Source of the DNA: Austropuccinia psidii
Lineage: Eukaryota > Basidiomycota > Pucciniomycetes > Pucciniales > Sphaerophragmiaceae
Length of the DNA: 64,000 bases
Direction of reading: 5' to 3'
Assembly (NCBI GenBank): GCA_023105745.1
Contig: JALGQZ010000013.1
Location: 23,198,605-23,262,604, forward strand
The notes under the pieces were generated by a model. That model ran no database searches, was not told the origin of the DNA, and was given only the letters and a program-made list of their open reading frames with translations. How positions within the stretch are numbered: the stretch's first letter is position 1; each line of letters begins with the position of its first letter. A program made the translations under genes and the position numbers. Shown piece after piece: positions 34,206-45,782 of the stretch.

Positions 34206-34935
34206 TTAAACTGACTGAGACAAATCGAAAAGAAATGAAACAAAGTTAAGCCTTGCAACGTCGCTTCTTGCGGTCGTGGATGGTTTGTGTCCATGTTGGG
34301 CAATATTGTGACCAAGGTGGGTGTGAGAAACGTTCTTCCAGCGTGTTTGCAACCTTTTTTGAGGAGGGTTGGGCTTGTGTGATGCAAATGCAGCAGGTGG
34401 TTGGAATTTCATCGTTGTTGAAGTTGGGGCAGTATTTGGAGTCATGGCACCCATTGCACTTACTGCAAAGTGGGTCATTTTTACACCTTGGGGCTGTATG
34501 CCCAGTTTTCCAGCATCTGAAGCATTGAGGTCTTGTATTGACATAATGAGTTCCTCAGTAAAAGGTGTGTTGGTAGAATAGTCCTGAGCGTTCGACCTTC
34601 AAGGCTGTCGTTTTATCTGGTAGGTGAAAAACTAAGGATTCATTTCTTTTTCCATTTGCTATTGGAGATCGCCTAGCCATCTGGCTGATTGAATTTTTGG
34701 CAGGTCTATTTTGCTCTGTCTGCCTAAGTCTTCCAGTTGTGTTGTATTGTGAGGTTCAAAAGCTGTTGGGAATTCATGAAGTAATATTGGAAATCTTGCT
34801 GGGTAAGCTTTGAAGTTATCGTTTACAAGTTCTGTCCATCAATGCTTATCGACAAGCAACCATTTGGCCTCCAATCTTGTGGAAGTATATACTTTGATAT
34901 TGTTTGATGGTACTGTTAGAGTGCAAAACCCAACG
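34206..34935 (-). pseudogene. LINE ORF1-like remnant, copy 2
   Basis: Read on the minus strand it has VYTSTRLEAKWLL, a helical region with IQSARWLGDL, and two zinc knuckles, CFRCWKTGHTAPRC and CSKCNGCHDSKYC. It aligns block for block with copy 1 at 35490-36363. Such ORF1 proteins bind RNA of non-LTR retrotransposons. Stops after TRLEAKWLLVDKH and after WLGDLQ break it. No endonuclease or RT follows. Confidence 0.6.
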
Positions 34936-35499
34936 ATGGGCTAGAAACAACTATCAATGAAAGTACCATACAGCAACAACAAGACAAGAAAAATAGCTAA
35001 CTGAATCAGAACAAGATCGATTCAATCAAAGAATTATAAAAGGAAAGTTATAGAAAAACTAAGTGATGAAAAGTAGAAGTAATAAAACAAATAATAACAG
35101 GAAATAAAGGTGAAGTTTAAGATATAAAGGAAAGAAAGGTGTGAATTGAAAAGGAATTGATTTCCTTGATGCAGTTGAGGTGAAGAGCTCGTCTTGAAAG
35201 TTCAAGGAGTAGTGATCATGAGTAAGGGTGCCTCCCGTGGTAATTTTTTTTGTTTTTTTTAAAGTGCACTGTATTTCAAATCCCGCACTACTTGTGTATG
35301 TCAGACGTAGGCGTATGTACAAAAAAAGGGTAGTGAGCTCTAAAAAATTACCCGGTTGTTTTGCCAGACAATTATAGATTTTTAACATAGACAAATTATC
35401 ATGCCTTCCATCTGGTTCTTTTGCCAGATAGTAAAGCAGATTGTAAAGCAGGGCATTCAAGTTCAGATGAGGGTAAATGTGCAAATCGTTCATCTAATG

Positions 35500-36600
35500 T
35501 ATTTACAACCTGTTTGGAGGCTAACTTGCCTTAGTTAGGGGGAGTTTTTCTAATGGTTCGTTAATGACAGTACAGGTGTTTGTATCATATGAGAATCCAC
35601 ATTTAGCACAGAGTGGATTATTTTTGCACCAAAGGGCTGTGTGGCCTATTTTCCAGCATTTGTCACATTGAGGTATCCTCGTTAGATAGTGTGATCCTCG
35701 GTAAAATTCATTGTCAATAAATAATCCTGATTTTTCAATTTTGAATGAGAGTTCTTTGTCAAGTAGATAGAGTACTATGGAACCGTGTAATTTTTTTATT
35801 TTTTTAGGGTCTTGAAGCCATCTTGCTGATTGAATCATGTTGGGGAGAATTTTATTTTGGGTTCCAAGTTGAAGTAAATGAGAAGAGTCTTCTGGTTTGA
35901 ATTCCTTTGAGATTCCATTTATGAGAGAAGGATAACAAGAGTGGTGTGTTTTCAAGTTGCTGTTCAATTGGCTTGTCCAGTTATATTTTTTGAGCAACAG
36001 CCATCAAGCTTCAGATTGAGTAGAGGTGTAAATTTTTAAATCTCTTGATGGTAGACATTGAATTCCCCATATTTCCAAAGGCTTTGAATCAACAGAGGCT
36101 CCCATGTTCTTCAATATCCCATTGATGGTGTCTGTTACAGTGTTGGCAGAGAGGTTGTTGGGGTCTGTAAGTCTTGGTGGAGTGCAGATGACTAAAGTTG
36201 CTGGCTTGAATTCATTCAGCATTTGAGAGGTTGGTGGTTGGGTTTTCAAGTCTGTTTCTTTTTCTTGTTTTGTTGAAATTTTACTTGTTCTAGTATTTTT
36301 TGAAGCCATTGTTTCCCAAGTATTTGCAACGGAGACCAGCCTTAACTGTGGGGGTGTTGTCAATGTGTGTTCTAATTGGTCTAGTCATTGTAGTATAATG
36401 TCAAAGCTGTTTTTTGATTGAAATTCTTGTCCATTATCTTGTTTCAAAAGGTGATCAATAGATTCAACCTGCTTTAAAACAAAGCTTATCTGGAGTTGCT
36501 TTAAGCTTCTATAGGGGTTTTTTGGGGATAATTCTTCATTGAGGAAGTGGATTAGGTTTTTTTGTTTCATCCTTGGGAGACATTTGATTTTGTTGATCAT
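35500..36600 (-). pseudogene. LINE ORF1-like remnant, copy 1
   Basis: Three open pieces (36385-36600, 36004-36363, 35521-35997) are separated by stops. The middle one has an N-terminal Thr/Ser/Lys-rich tract, then KPATLVICTPPRL and CLPSRDLKIYTSTQSEA. The last has MIQSARWLQDP, KLHGSIVLYLLDKELSF, CDKCWKIGHTALWC (C-X2-C-X4-H-X4-C) and CAKCGF. This is the usual layout of a non-LTR retrotransposon ORF1. ORF2 (endonuclease and RT) is not present in the window. The adjacent 35059-35493 is open but low in information. Confidence 0.65.
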
Positions 36601-36619
36601 GCATTTTGGTGCCAGTTGA

Positions 36620-37118
36620 AGAAGGAGGGGTCAGGGAGAGAGGGTGGTGGCATGGAATTGTTATGTTTACGAGATTGGTGTTCAGGAAAGAGTCACAAAA
36701 AGTTCATCTGGTCCATTTTTTATTCTATTTTTGGATGGTAGAAGTGGCGTTCCTCCTGTGGTAATCCCAATCCAAAATGAGGACCCCTTTTGCGACCCTA
36801 GCCAAAACCACATGGATTTTTGCCAAGTTTTTTCTTCCCTGCACGACACTTACCCCAGAGCCTTCAGGACTGGGTGGGACAACCGCAGTCTTCTTTTCCA
36901 CTACCAAATCCCCAACAGTCTGAGTTGGTCTGTTGATGATTTTTTTAAATTTTTTTCCTCACTTTATTTTTCAAACCATACAAAAAGTGACTTTATCAGC
37001 CATTTTTTTCCATTCGCCTCTTCCTCACCCCTTTTTGTTTCCTCTTTATTTCTATTTTTTCTCAAAATCATCCTTTCTATTGCTTTATATCTCTAAGATT
37101 ACCACTATTAGTCATCCA
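36620..37118 (+). other. hAT leader
   Basis: Pyrimidine-rich sequence upstream of the hAT ATG, with long runs of T and C at 36940-37080. The ORF at 36644-37096 lies here and is probably not a separate gene. The left terminal repeat of the hAT element should be near 36610-36640 but was not identified. Confidence 0.4.
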
Positions 37119-40100
37119 ATGTCTCTAATATCATCATCATGTATCTCAACCCCAGGTCAAGCTGAAGAAACAACTCAAGCATCAATCAGTGAACCACCCC
37201 ATTTGCTTAAGCATTCATGGGTATGGGTGTACTTTTCAGATGTTGATGAAAGCCATTTTCAATTCATTGTCACCGATTGATTTGGAAAAATTTGCAAGAA
37301 TCATTTGAAATGTGATTGCACTGGAAGCACCAAATCAATGGGTCTTCATCTAAATCACATACATTTTATAACCAAACCCAGTGCCAATGCAGTTGGAAAT
37401 GGGAGTGCTGGCACATTAGATAAGTTTTTACAGTCCCATAATTGGAATAAAGTGAGTTTTTTTAATTTTTTCAGGTAATGCTTAGCTAAAAAACTGCTTC
37501 ATAAATAGAACCTTACCTCCAAATCACTGAAGTGGTATTAATATATTTCATCAGTGATCATGACCTCCCACTATCTATCACTGAATCCAAATTGTTTCAT
37601 GCTCTCTCTGAGCTCTGTAATCCATCAATTTTGAACATCCTTGTAAGGTGCACTGCACTCACAGGCCACCTATCAAACATTCATTATTTTCATCAAGAAC
37701 ATATACTCAAGATCATCTCTCAGAATTCTGGCTTTTTCTCATTTAGGACTGATGCCTGGACCAGTCCAAATGTCACAGCATTCATGGCTGTCAATGGCCA
37801 TTTCATGGATTCCAAATTAAATCTCTAGTCAATTTTATTGGGCTTGAAAAAAATTGAAGGTTGGTGTGGACTCTTTCCATTTTCAATTTTGTTTTTTATA
37901 CTCATTTGGTGACCATTTCTTTCAGGGGATCATTCTGGTCTTTCACTCACTCATTGCTTGATAGAAATCCTTTTGTGATATAAAACAGAATATACTATTA
38001 TGAGCATAACTACTGACAATGCCTCAGTTAATAACAAAACAGCTCAAGAAATTGAAATTATTAGCCCAGAATTCAAGGCTGAAATATATGCAATTAGCTG
38101 AATGGCTCACATCATCCACCTGGCTTCACGTGATGGGTTGAAAGCCCTGATTAATGAAGTGTCTTTTGATATAGAATTCAACCAACAATCTGATGAGCTT
38201 ATTGCTCCAATATCCATGTTCAATCTCATAGATCCACCTTATGGTCAACATATAAGGTATGATTCAATTATCTCTTTCATTGCTCAGCTTGCTTCATAAA
38301 TCAAGCCAAGTCCCCAGACACAAGAAACACTCATTGGAACTGTAAATCTCTTATATGATAGCTCACAGCCAACCAATTCAAAAACAACTTTTACACCAGT
38401 TTCAACATGATGGAACTCAACATAAAATATGCTCAAAAAAGCATTGACTTTGTGGGATGCATGCAAGAAATTTTGTATCCCAGAAAGTATGGGAGCCCAA
38501 AAAATCACACCAAATTAGTGGGAAAAGTTGTCAACCATATTCAAATTCTTTCAGCCCCTTTAAAAAGAAACAATGATCATTTGTGAATCCTCTTACTCCA
38601 CAATCAATCAAGAATTACCACTATACATATTATTGATTAAATCAATTGACCAGGTGAAAAATTTTCATTTCTTATAAAGTGTTTGGCTATAGGCCCCCTC
38701 TTAATAGTAGTTTTTATTGCAGGCTTGTAAGAAATATGATGTGGCCCTACTTCAGACTACAGCTTTGGAAATGAATTTGAAGTTAACAAAATAGATCAAG
38801 AAAATCCTTATTAAGGACCCAGTTATGGGAGCCTGTGATATATGTATGACATACCCATAAGGCCACAAATAGCTTTTTATAAAGTTGGTTTAGCCTTAAA
38901 AGGATTTATCAATTGAATTTAAAACAAAAAATGACAAAAAATAAGCATGACTTTAATTTGGATAAAGAAAGTTGGGACTATTATGTCATTTTTGGATTTT
39001 ACATCAAAAATAACCTAGGGTAGACCCATAGGGTGTTATACCCAAAAATTGATATTTCTTATGTTATTAGAAGATTTAAGAATCTAAAAGTAAAATTGTA
39101 CTATTTAAACATTCTTTTTATAATTGTTAAATTTAAGCTCAAATAAGCTTAAATTTTTAGTTTCATAAGGTTTATGACAACTTACCCAAATTTTAATTGA
39201 AATTGAGGTGTTGTGTATATTTACTGAATTGTCTAAGGCTTTTCCATACAGAATTTAAATCCTGATTGAGCTCATTTTGAAGTGGTTTAAGGCCATAGTA
39301 TTGATTTAAATAAATAAAAGCGCAAAAACAATGCAAAAAGGTGGGAAAAAGGAAAAAGACCAAATAGAGCTAGGGTACCCAACTCTTTGGATTTGCAGAG
39401 ACTATATTAAGGTTTTTCACCTGTATTGGATTATTCTCAACCTTATTTAAGCTTTAATATTAGACCTTGATCCAACTTTAAAGTTTAAACTGGGTTTATC
39501 CCAAATTGGACAGGGATATCAAGCTGTCAAAGGGTAAATCCCAATATGAAAGCTTGTAATTGAAGTTTTAAGAACTGGCAAAGCTTAATTAAGCTTAAAA
39601 CTTTAAATTTACAAGTTTTGAAAACTTATCAAAATTTAAGGTTTGGTGTGTGTTGCTATGTTATGAGGAAAATTGCAAGAAATTCAAACATTCATTAAAA
39701 ATACAATTATTAATGGATTTACATGAAGTTTTCACACAGCTTATACTTAAATGTTATCTGTATATACATCAGATCTTAAGTATCTTTTTTAAACAAGTTT
39801 AATTGATAATTAACCTTCAAATTAACTTATTTAATTATATTCAAAAAAAATAATGTTTCTTCAAAAATTACTTGAGAGTTCATTTTAAAATATTGTTTCT
39901 TGAAACTTTTTTTTTAAGTGGTTCATGTTATTAACTTTAATATAAATCAATTTATTTTATATTCAAGCTTAAAATAATTAACCCAAAAAGGCAATTAAAG
40001 ATAATTGGAGTTAATAATAACACTGGTAAATTTAAATTGGAATTAAAAATAAGCTACCTTAAATTAATAACCTTATTTTCAAGTATAGGCTTTGAGTTTT

Positions 40101-41491
40101 GAACTGAGAACACCCTCCATATCCATTATGAATCATGAGAGTTGCTCTTCAGGCATAAAAAGAGCCTTCAAATAACTGTTTTTTGCCAGTAACCAATTAT
40201 CAATCCAATCATTATCTTAGACATTTAAACAGGCAAAGGTTTGTTAAGTATAAGATCTTATTGTTAGAGTATTTCTTGAGTATTTTATTGTTCATTAATC
40301 TTAAGTTAAAGAATTTAAATCATAGAAATTAGATTATTGTTGTAATTACCAATAATACATCTCATTATATAAAATTATTGTCTTGAATATCTTTGAAACT
40401 CCACAAATTCCTCTTAAAAACCCTAAAATATTGTTTTTTTTAACAGAAAAAAACATTTTATCTTTTAAAATCTTGATTTTTGTGGGTTTTTAACTAAAAA
40501 TCATTGTTTAATATAATAACTGTTGTTGTATGACTTGTTGTATTGAATAAATATTATAAGTGAGTTTTCTTGAAAATTCTATATATTTTTATATGTAGTA
40601 TTAGTTTTTTCATATAATATTTTTCTATGAGATTTTTCTCTGAACATTGTGTGTGATGATTCTTTTATAAATAATATTCATATTATTTATAAATGGTTGA
40701 ATACTCATATTTTCCACATATAATTGTCTTTTTAAGAGATTTACACTTCTTATTGCAATAACTGTCAGTGACTACAACAAAATTTAGAGGAATAATTATA
40801 AATTATAATTATTGAGACTTTTTTATTATTAAATTCCTCTTTTTTATATAATTACTTCAATATCATATGAATTTTTGGTTATAATATCTTATTATATTAT
40901 ATTTTCTACTGAAGACAATCATAGTACTCTTGATATTTGTTACTATCATCAAGAGTTACATAGAAAAACCTTAAAAGGTAGCTGTGGAAAATCTTGAGAC
41001 CATGTTTTAAATTCAAAATTTTCTCAATTCATGAGGAAGCCCTCGCTCAATTTGGTGCTACATAACTCAACTTGTGTGAGACTTTTGAGGAAGATTCCAG
41101 AAACAACTTTACATTTTCAAGATCCCAGACCATGAAAAGCATCCATAATAACAATGGAACAGGTTTGTTTGAGGGGATTTACCCTTTTTCATTACCTGAG
41201 GGAAATAAAGTGGAAATCAAAGTACAGAGGTATCTTGTGGAACCACCAGAAAATGAAGAAACTGATACCCTTCTATTATAAAAATCAAGAGGTACTGTAT
41301 TTCCAACACTTGCCAATATGGCACACAAATGCTCAGTAATTTCAGAAATAATTTCCCCTTCTGAATTAGTGTTCTCTTCCGGGAGATAAATAGTGACATA
41401 CCAGAGATCAACTCTCTCTAGTACGCGTGTGGAGCAGCTTGCTTGTGTGAAGTATTGGAGCCACATTTTTGTTGGTTGCTCATACAAGTAA
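37119..41491 (+). pseudogene. hAT transposase, split by an LTR
   Basis: The ATG at 37119 starts MSLISSSCIS, then HSWVWVYF and an HLNHIHF block, a BED-type zinc finger. The N-terminal region continues in several frames (LPLSITESKLFHALSELCNP). The catalytic region has FRTDAWTSPNVTAFMAVNGHF (first Asp) and SITTDNASVNNKTA (second Asp), with MAHIIHLASRDGLKAL after it. At about 38825 an LTR interrupts. The sequence resumes near 40980 with the hAT C-terminal dimerisation domain: KVQRYLVEPPENEETDTLLL, TVFPTLANMAHKC, SPSELVFSSGR, RSTLSSTRVEQLACVK, ending TAA 41489-41491. It has at least six stops, so it is dead. Terminal repeats were not found. Confidence 0.8.
38826..40980 (+). repeat. LTR of the element C family inside the hAT gene
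   Basis: It begins TGGGAGCCTGTGATATATG and carries ACCTAGGGTAGACCCATAGGGTG (39012-39034 region) and AGAGCTAGGGTACCCAACT (39366-39384), matching 23409 and 23717 in element C. The right end lies near ATCAAGAGTTACATAG (40949-40964) or up to 20 bases beyond. AGTTA at 38821-38825 also occurs at 40954-40958 and is a candidate target duplication, though similarity to element C runs past it. No internal region is present, so this is a solo LTR. Confidence 0.6.
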
Positions 41492-41774
41492 TATATATCT
41501 TTTGGGATATCATTGTTATCCCTATCCCAACTTTGCTTGGGTAAGGGCTTTTTTCTGTAAGCTGAATCTCATGGCCCAAACCCAAACAGAGTTCCCACAG
41601 GTAATCCTTCAAAGAACAGGTGTGGAAGCAACCTTAGTAGTGATTCTTATTTAATTGAAGTGATCTGCACAATTTCCTGAGTTTGGGTAATTATTTTGGT
41701 TGTGGTAGTGTGGAGTATTGCAAATAGGAGTGGCACTTTGTTGATGAGGTACAATCTTGATTGGAATTTCAACA
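41492..41774 (-). repeat. Copia-type 3' LTR, start and part
   Basis: On the minus strand the purine run GTGAAGGGGAG is followed by TGTTGAAATTCC, a typical polypurine tract and LTR start of Ty1/copia elements. The LTR then continues to lower coordinates towards the end of the hAT gene; its own end was not fixed. Confidence 0.5.
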
Positions 41775-42411
41775 CTCCCCTTCACTACTAGTCACAATAC
41801 ACTCAGAGAAGAGAGTTCTCTTGAAAGAATATTCTGGCTGTCTGACTTAGTTAAAAAGTAAGCCGGAATGAGACTGGTAGGAGTATATATCAGTTTAACC
41901 TTTGACAAATTTCCTGCCTCTTTGATAAAGTGTATTTGAAGGTCAATATGTTTCATGCATTCTTTTTAAAGTAGTATTTCCATTGACAATATTAATGAAA
42001 ATTTGATTGTCTCCATAAATTGGAATGGGTCTATCAACTGTGACCAGGCTACATTCCTGACACCACTGTCAGAGACACAGAAGCCCAGAATCCAGTTTAC
42101 AAAGGCCTTTCACTCTGCCTCTGAAGTGGAAAGAGAAAAAGTTGGCTTCTTTTGAGTTTTCCACAAAACAAGGGAGCCTTCAAATGTTTCCAGGTATCCA
42201 GTAGCCTGGTCAGTTGTAAATTACCCCAGTCAGAATCACTAGAGGGCTTGATGACTTGAACTTAATTCTTTGAATAAACCAGCACAATGCTTTGTGTCCC
42301 CCTAAGATACCTCAAAACATGCAGGAAAACATTTCAATTTTGAATTCCTGGATTTTCTAGGAATCATAAAAGTGATCTGATTCGTTGATATAATTCAGGC
42401 CTTGTTGCTAT
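41775..42411 (-). pseudogene. Ty1/copia RNase H remnant
   Basis: Reading the minus strand across frames gives HVLRYLRGTQSIVLVYS, SDSDWGN, LWKTQKKPTFSLSTSEAE, YGDNQIFINI, IHFIKEAGNLSKVKLIYTPT and FLTKS, in the order of the copia RNase H domain (the DSDW, SLSTSEAE and DNQ boxes are diagnostic). Frame changes and stops are frequent. The upstream part of the element is cut off at 42411 by gypsy fragment E. Confidence 0.75.
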
Positions 42412-43817
42412 TGTCAGCCCGTGAATCAAAACTGGAGCACAAGCATGACAGCCAAAATAACATAAACTAATGGTAGAACAAAATACCACCAAAAGATGGA
42501 ACTGAGAAAAACAAGCTCAAAAGGTATCAAAAAAAAGAGGAAACTCACATTTTCCCAAATGTAAAAGTCCCATAATCATAGGAAAAATAATAACAAAGTT
42601 CTTCAAACTCAAAGCAGTTCCTGAGGATAACCCTTAATTTTCTCCTCTCATCTGAAATCCAGAGGGAGAGGCTGAAACCCATCAAATGGGGGTTAACATT
42701 AAAGCTCTCAATTAGGGATATCCAATGGTAATATAAAAATTGAGCTAGCACCAAAATTACAGAATCTATGGCCGAAATAAGGTCAAATCAGGGTGAATAA
42801 AATATTCACCTCTTATCTAACTTCTACAGTTTTAATGTGAGATGCCTAAAGTGGGGTCTTTTTGAAAAGAGCTCAATCAGGAATATCTCATTGTTCCATC
42901 CATTTTTCATAACTCAACTAGAGAAAAAGTTATGGAGCCAACTAGTTCCATACAGGTCTGGAGAAAAATACATGTCTGGATAATACAAATTCAAAATGGT
43001 ATAAATCTCCATATTTAATGATGCCCATACCAAATGAGGTGCCATTTTATAGATCCCATCCAAGGCTACTCAATGAGCCAGCTTTGAGCTAAATATCACA
43101 AATAACAAAAACGTCATGGCAGTTTTAAGGTTAAAGTCCCACAGTTTGTCCAACACATCTTTACTGTGGGATATGTTCCCATATCTTTGATTATGAGGTG
43201 TCAAATAGAAAAAGAAGCTTGTTTATACTTCAAATACTCATAGTTCATTCAATAATGGGGTGCCACATAGGTTCTGTACAGCATTCTACACGTCAGAAGA
43301 GGGCTATATGGTCCGCAGATGAAACGTTTCACCCTGTATTGGTGAAAACTGCCCAGATGTGGTTTTGAAGCCATATCTTAGCCCAATACAGAGTATACAG
43401 GCTGTGAGAAAGCCAAAAGCCAGCCCTTGAAAGTGAGAATTCTTCACTTCCTCTAAATGAAATGGTCTAGAGGACCTTTTTACCCAATTTCAGGATGAAA
43501 AGGGATTTTTCTCTGCCCAAAAGAGAAATCCGCATCCTTTGCTTGAACTCTTACCTAGTACAACTGTCAAAAACAGTTATACTCTTGGAGAATAATCAGT
43601 TATACTTATAATTCAAAGTATTTTAGTCTTTATCATAATAATCCAATTGGTAAAGCTGCCCCCAGGGCTTTCAATAGCACTCACAACCACTATTTTTCTA
43701 TAGTAAAACCCTTAATATTATTTTTTATAATATTTCTTATTATAATAAACCATGTCACAGTGATATTTCAAGCTGTAAATAGTCATATCACAACTTCTTC
43801 ATAGACTGATCCTGACA
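42412..43817 (+). repeat. Element E 5' LTR
   Basis: It begins TGTCAGCCCGTGAATC and ends ATCCTGACA. The 1,406 bp are the reverse orientation of the B and D LTRs. It contains the family hairpin region at about 43335-43380, with several mismatches. It cuts into the copia remnant on its left. Confidence 0.88.
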
Positions 43818-43840
43818 TTTTGGGGGCCTGGCCATGTTTT
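43818..43840 (+). promoter_or_regulatory. Element E putative primer binding site
   Basis: TTTTGGGGGCCTGGCCATG directly follows the LTR and is identical to the same place in element D. Conservation right at the LTR edge is what is expected of the site that binds the tRNA primer. The tRNA is not identified. Confidence 0.5.
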
Positions 43841-43873
43841 TTTTGCATTTTTTGGACTAATTTGGCATTAAAA

Positions 43874-43926
43874 GTGAGTTTTTCTTAATTTTTATCTTTT
43901 TGATCCTTTCTTATTTTGTCTTTTAG
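43874..43926 (+). other. Element E leader intron-like segment
   Basis: GTGAGTTTTTCTT at the start and TTGTCTTTTAG at the end frame 53 bases, as in B and D. The CTGAC branch-like word present in those copies is altered here. Confidence 0.5.
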
Positions 43927-44428
43927 GCATAAAAAATGTATTGAATATCATATATTATTAATTTTTTTGAGTGGTATATAAACATATACCACTGTGTTTT
44001 TTCTGTTTTTTCTACGTGGTTTGATTATAATTTAATCACCACAGACTATTTTGGGTGTGTTTTTGATACAAAAAACTTAAACGGCCTTAATCCAATTCTC
44101 CTTTTCTTTTTGAAAAATAAACCCTCTTTACTGTAAATAACAGCTCCAGAGATGTGGTTGGACATATTGATAATCTCAATTGTGTATTACAGAACCACTT
44201 ATAAGATTACAGTTGTTAATTACAAGTTAATCTGTGAGATATTGGGACACAAGCTGTATATCATAAATCCACAATAAAGTATTTTTGATGTGTAATTGAT
44301 AATTACTATATTGTTGCCATATTACTATAAGGGCACAATATAGTAATATATTGACCACAGGCCATTCTTAGATGTGAAAACAGCATTCCAAGAAGTCTTA
44401 ATTGATATAACTCCTCTACCTTTCTGTT

Positions 44429-44740
44429 TCAGTGGAAGAAAGCTTTATACTGCTTTTAAAAAAGGCACAAGGAATAACACCTGTGACACCCTCAGAAACA
44501 ACAGTACAGAAGGGCAAAGGGAAAAGGCACAGTGAATGCCTTATTGCCACCAAAAAGTGGACACCAATAGCCACTCAGAGGAATAGAAAACCACAAGACT
44601 CTGAATCCATAAAAGGTAAACCAACCTTTACAGCTTGTACAGGGAAGATCACAGTAATGAACCCAATTTTCACTTTTAAAGGAAAATATCCCAAACAAGT
44701 AGAAAACAAATTTGTACAAGGTCAATTCAAAGGTAAATAA
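44429..44740 (+). CDS. Element E accessory ORF
   Basis: About 103 codons read straight out of a TTTCTGTTTCAG acceptor-like sequence (44420-44432 region), without its own ATG at the conserved start. The core TFTACTGKITVMNPIFTFK aligns with that of B and D. A stop (TAA, 44738-44740) cuts it 12 codons before the position where the other copies end; the remaining codons run to TAA at 44777-44779, one base before the Gag ATG at 44781. Confidence 0.55.
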   Translation, partial: SVEESFILLLKKAQGITPVTPSETTVQKGKGKRHSECLIATKKWTPIATQRNRKPQDSESIKGKPTFTACTGKITVMNPIFTFKGKYPKQVENKFVQGQFKGK

Positions 44741-44780
44741 CCTAAAAAAATAAAGTTTTTGACTGCTTGCAAACACTAAA

Positions 44781-45225
44781 ATGTCCCCTGTAAACCTCAG
44801 GAACCTGGGAATCCCAACCAACCAGCTGGAGGACAGATCAGGACAGTTCAGAGTCAGAAGACCAGGGTCTGGACACCATGGGCACCATAATAGATGGAAG
44901 GAAACTGAGGGAAATAATACCCACACTACTATTCACCCTCCAATTCAATGGGAACCTCAAACCAGAGGACTGGAAGGATATGGATCAAGCTCTTTAGCTC
45001 CACCAACTCCTCCAATATTTATTCCAATGGAGTATGGACAACAAGAGGTTCAACCTAGCTTCACAATGGGCAGAACTGGGAGCATGTTTCCAGAAGGTAT
45101 GTCTCAAGGGGTTACCCTTTAAAGATCTTATGGTAATTACCAAAGGATTTAATCCCAACAGGCAGTCCAAACTCCTGGAGGAAAGGGCAGCCAGGATAAG
45201 GGAGAATCAAGCCACTATCCAAGCT
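44781..45225 (+). pseudogene. Element E Gag, N-terminal part
   Basis: It starts MSPVNLRNLGIP and follows the Arg/Pro/Gly-rich N-terminal region of the B and D Gag (PPTPPIFIPMEYGQQEVQP). The frame changes near 45060-45120, where 45034-45270 takes over (NLASQWAELGACFQKVCL, LLEERAARIRENQATIQA). Gag is cut at 45225 by the LTR. Confidence 0.75.
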
Positions 45226-45782
45226 TGTCAGCCTGTGACTCAAAACCAGAGCACAAGCATGACAGCCTAATACCATAAACCAATGGTGGAGCCAAGATAC
45301 CACCAAAACATGGAGCTGAGCCAAACCAGCTCAAAAAGTATCAAAAGAAGAAGGAAACTAACCTCTTTCCAAATATACAAGTCCCATCACTATAGGACAA
45401 GGAATAACAAAGTTATTCCTGCCCAAGGTTGTTTCTGAGCATAAACCTCAATTTTCACCTCTCATCTGAAATCCAGAGGAAGAGGATTAACCTCATCAAA
45501 TGTGTATTAAAAATGAAGCTCTAAGTCAGGGATATCTAATGGTACTAGGAAAATTGAGCTAGCATCAGAATTACTGAAGTTATGACCAAAATAAGGTCAA
45601 ATAAGGAGGAATAAAATATTCACCTCTCATCTAACTTCTACAGTTTTAGTGTCAGATACCTGAAGTGGGGTCTTTTTGGAAAGTGCACAATCAGGGATAT
45701 CTGATGGTGCCATTAATTTACCCATATCTCATCAAGAAAAAAGGTTATGGGGAAAAAAAGCTCCATAAAGATTTTAAGCAAA
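45226..45782 (+). repeat. Truncated gypsy LTR inside Gag of element E
   Basis: It starts TGTCAGCCTGTGACTC and follows the family LTR up to about AGATTTTAAGCAAA, where similarity stops. The right two thirds are missing, so no target duplication can be checked. An ATACC tract and the Lys/Ser-rich ORF at its start are LTR sequence, not Gag. Confidence 0.8.

Larger units (their letters stand above)
42412..45782 (+). mobile_element. Element E: rearranged gypsy fragment
   Basis: On the plus strand there is a full LTR (42412-43817), a leader, the accessory ORF and the first part of Gag. Then, at 45226, a second LTR of the same family starts in the same orientation and is cut after 556 bases. The family is that of B and D. 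Everything from mid-Gag to the polypurine tract is missing. Either a second LTR inserted into Gag and was later truncated, or a deletion joined Gag to the LTR edge; the clean TGTCAGCC junction favours an insertion. Confidence 0.75.

Noticed and set aside
33975..34214. 79-codon frame with hydrophobic middle
   Set aside because: No homology recognised, no promoter or splice context, short enough to arise by chance.
36644..37096. 150-codon frame before the hAT gene
   Set aside because: It lies in a pyrimidine-rich leader and ends before the hAT ATG; no domain, probably untranslated.
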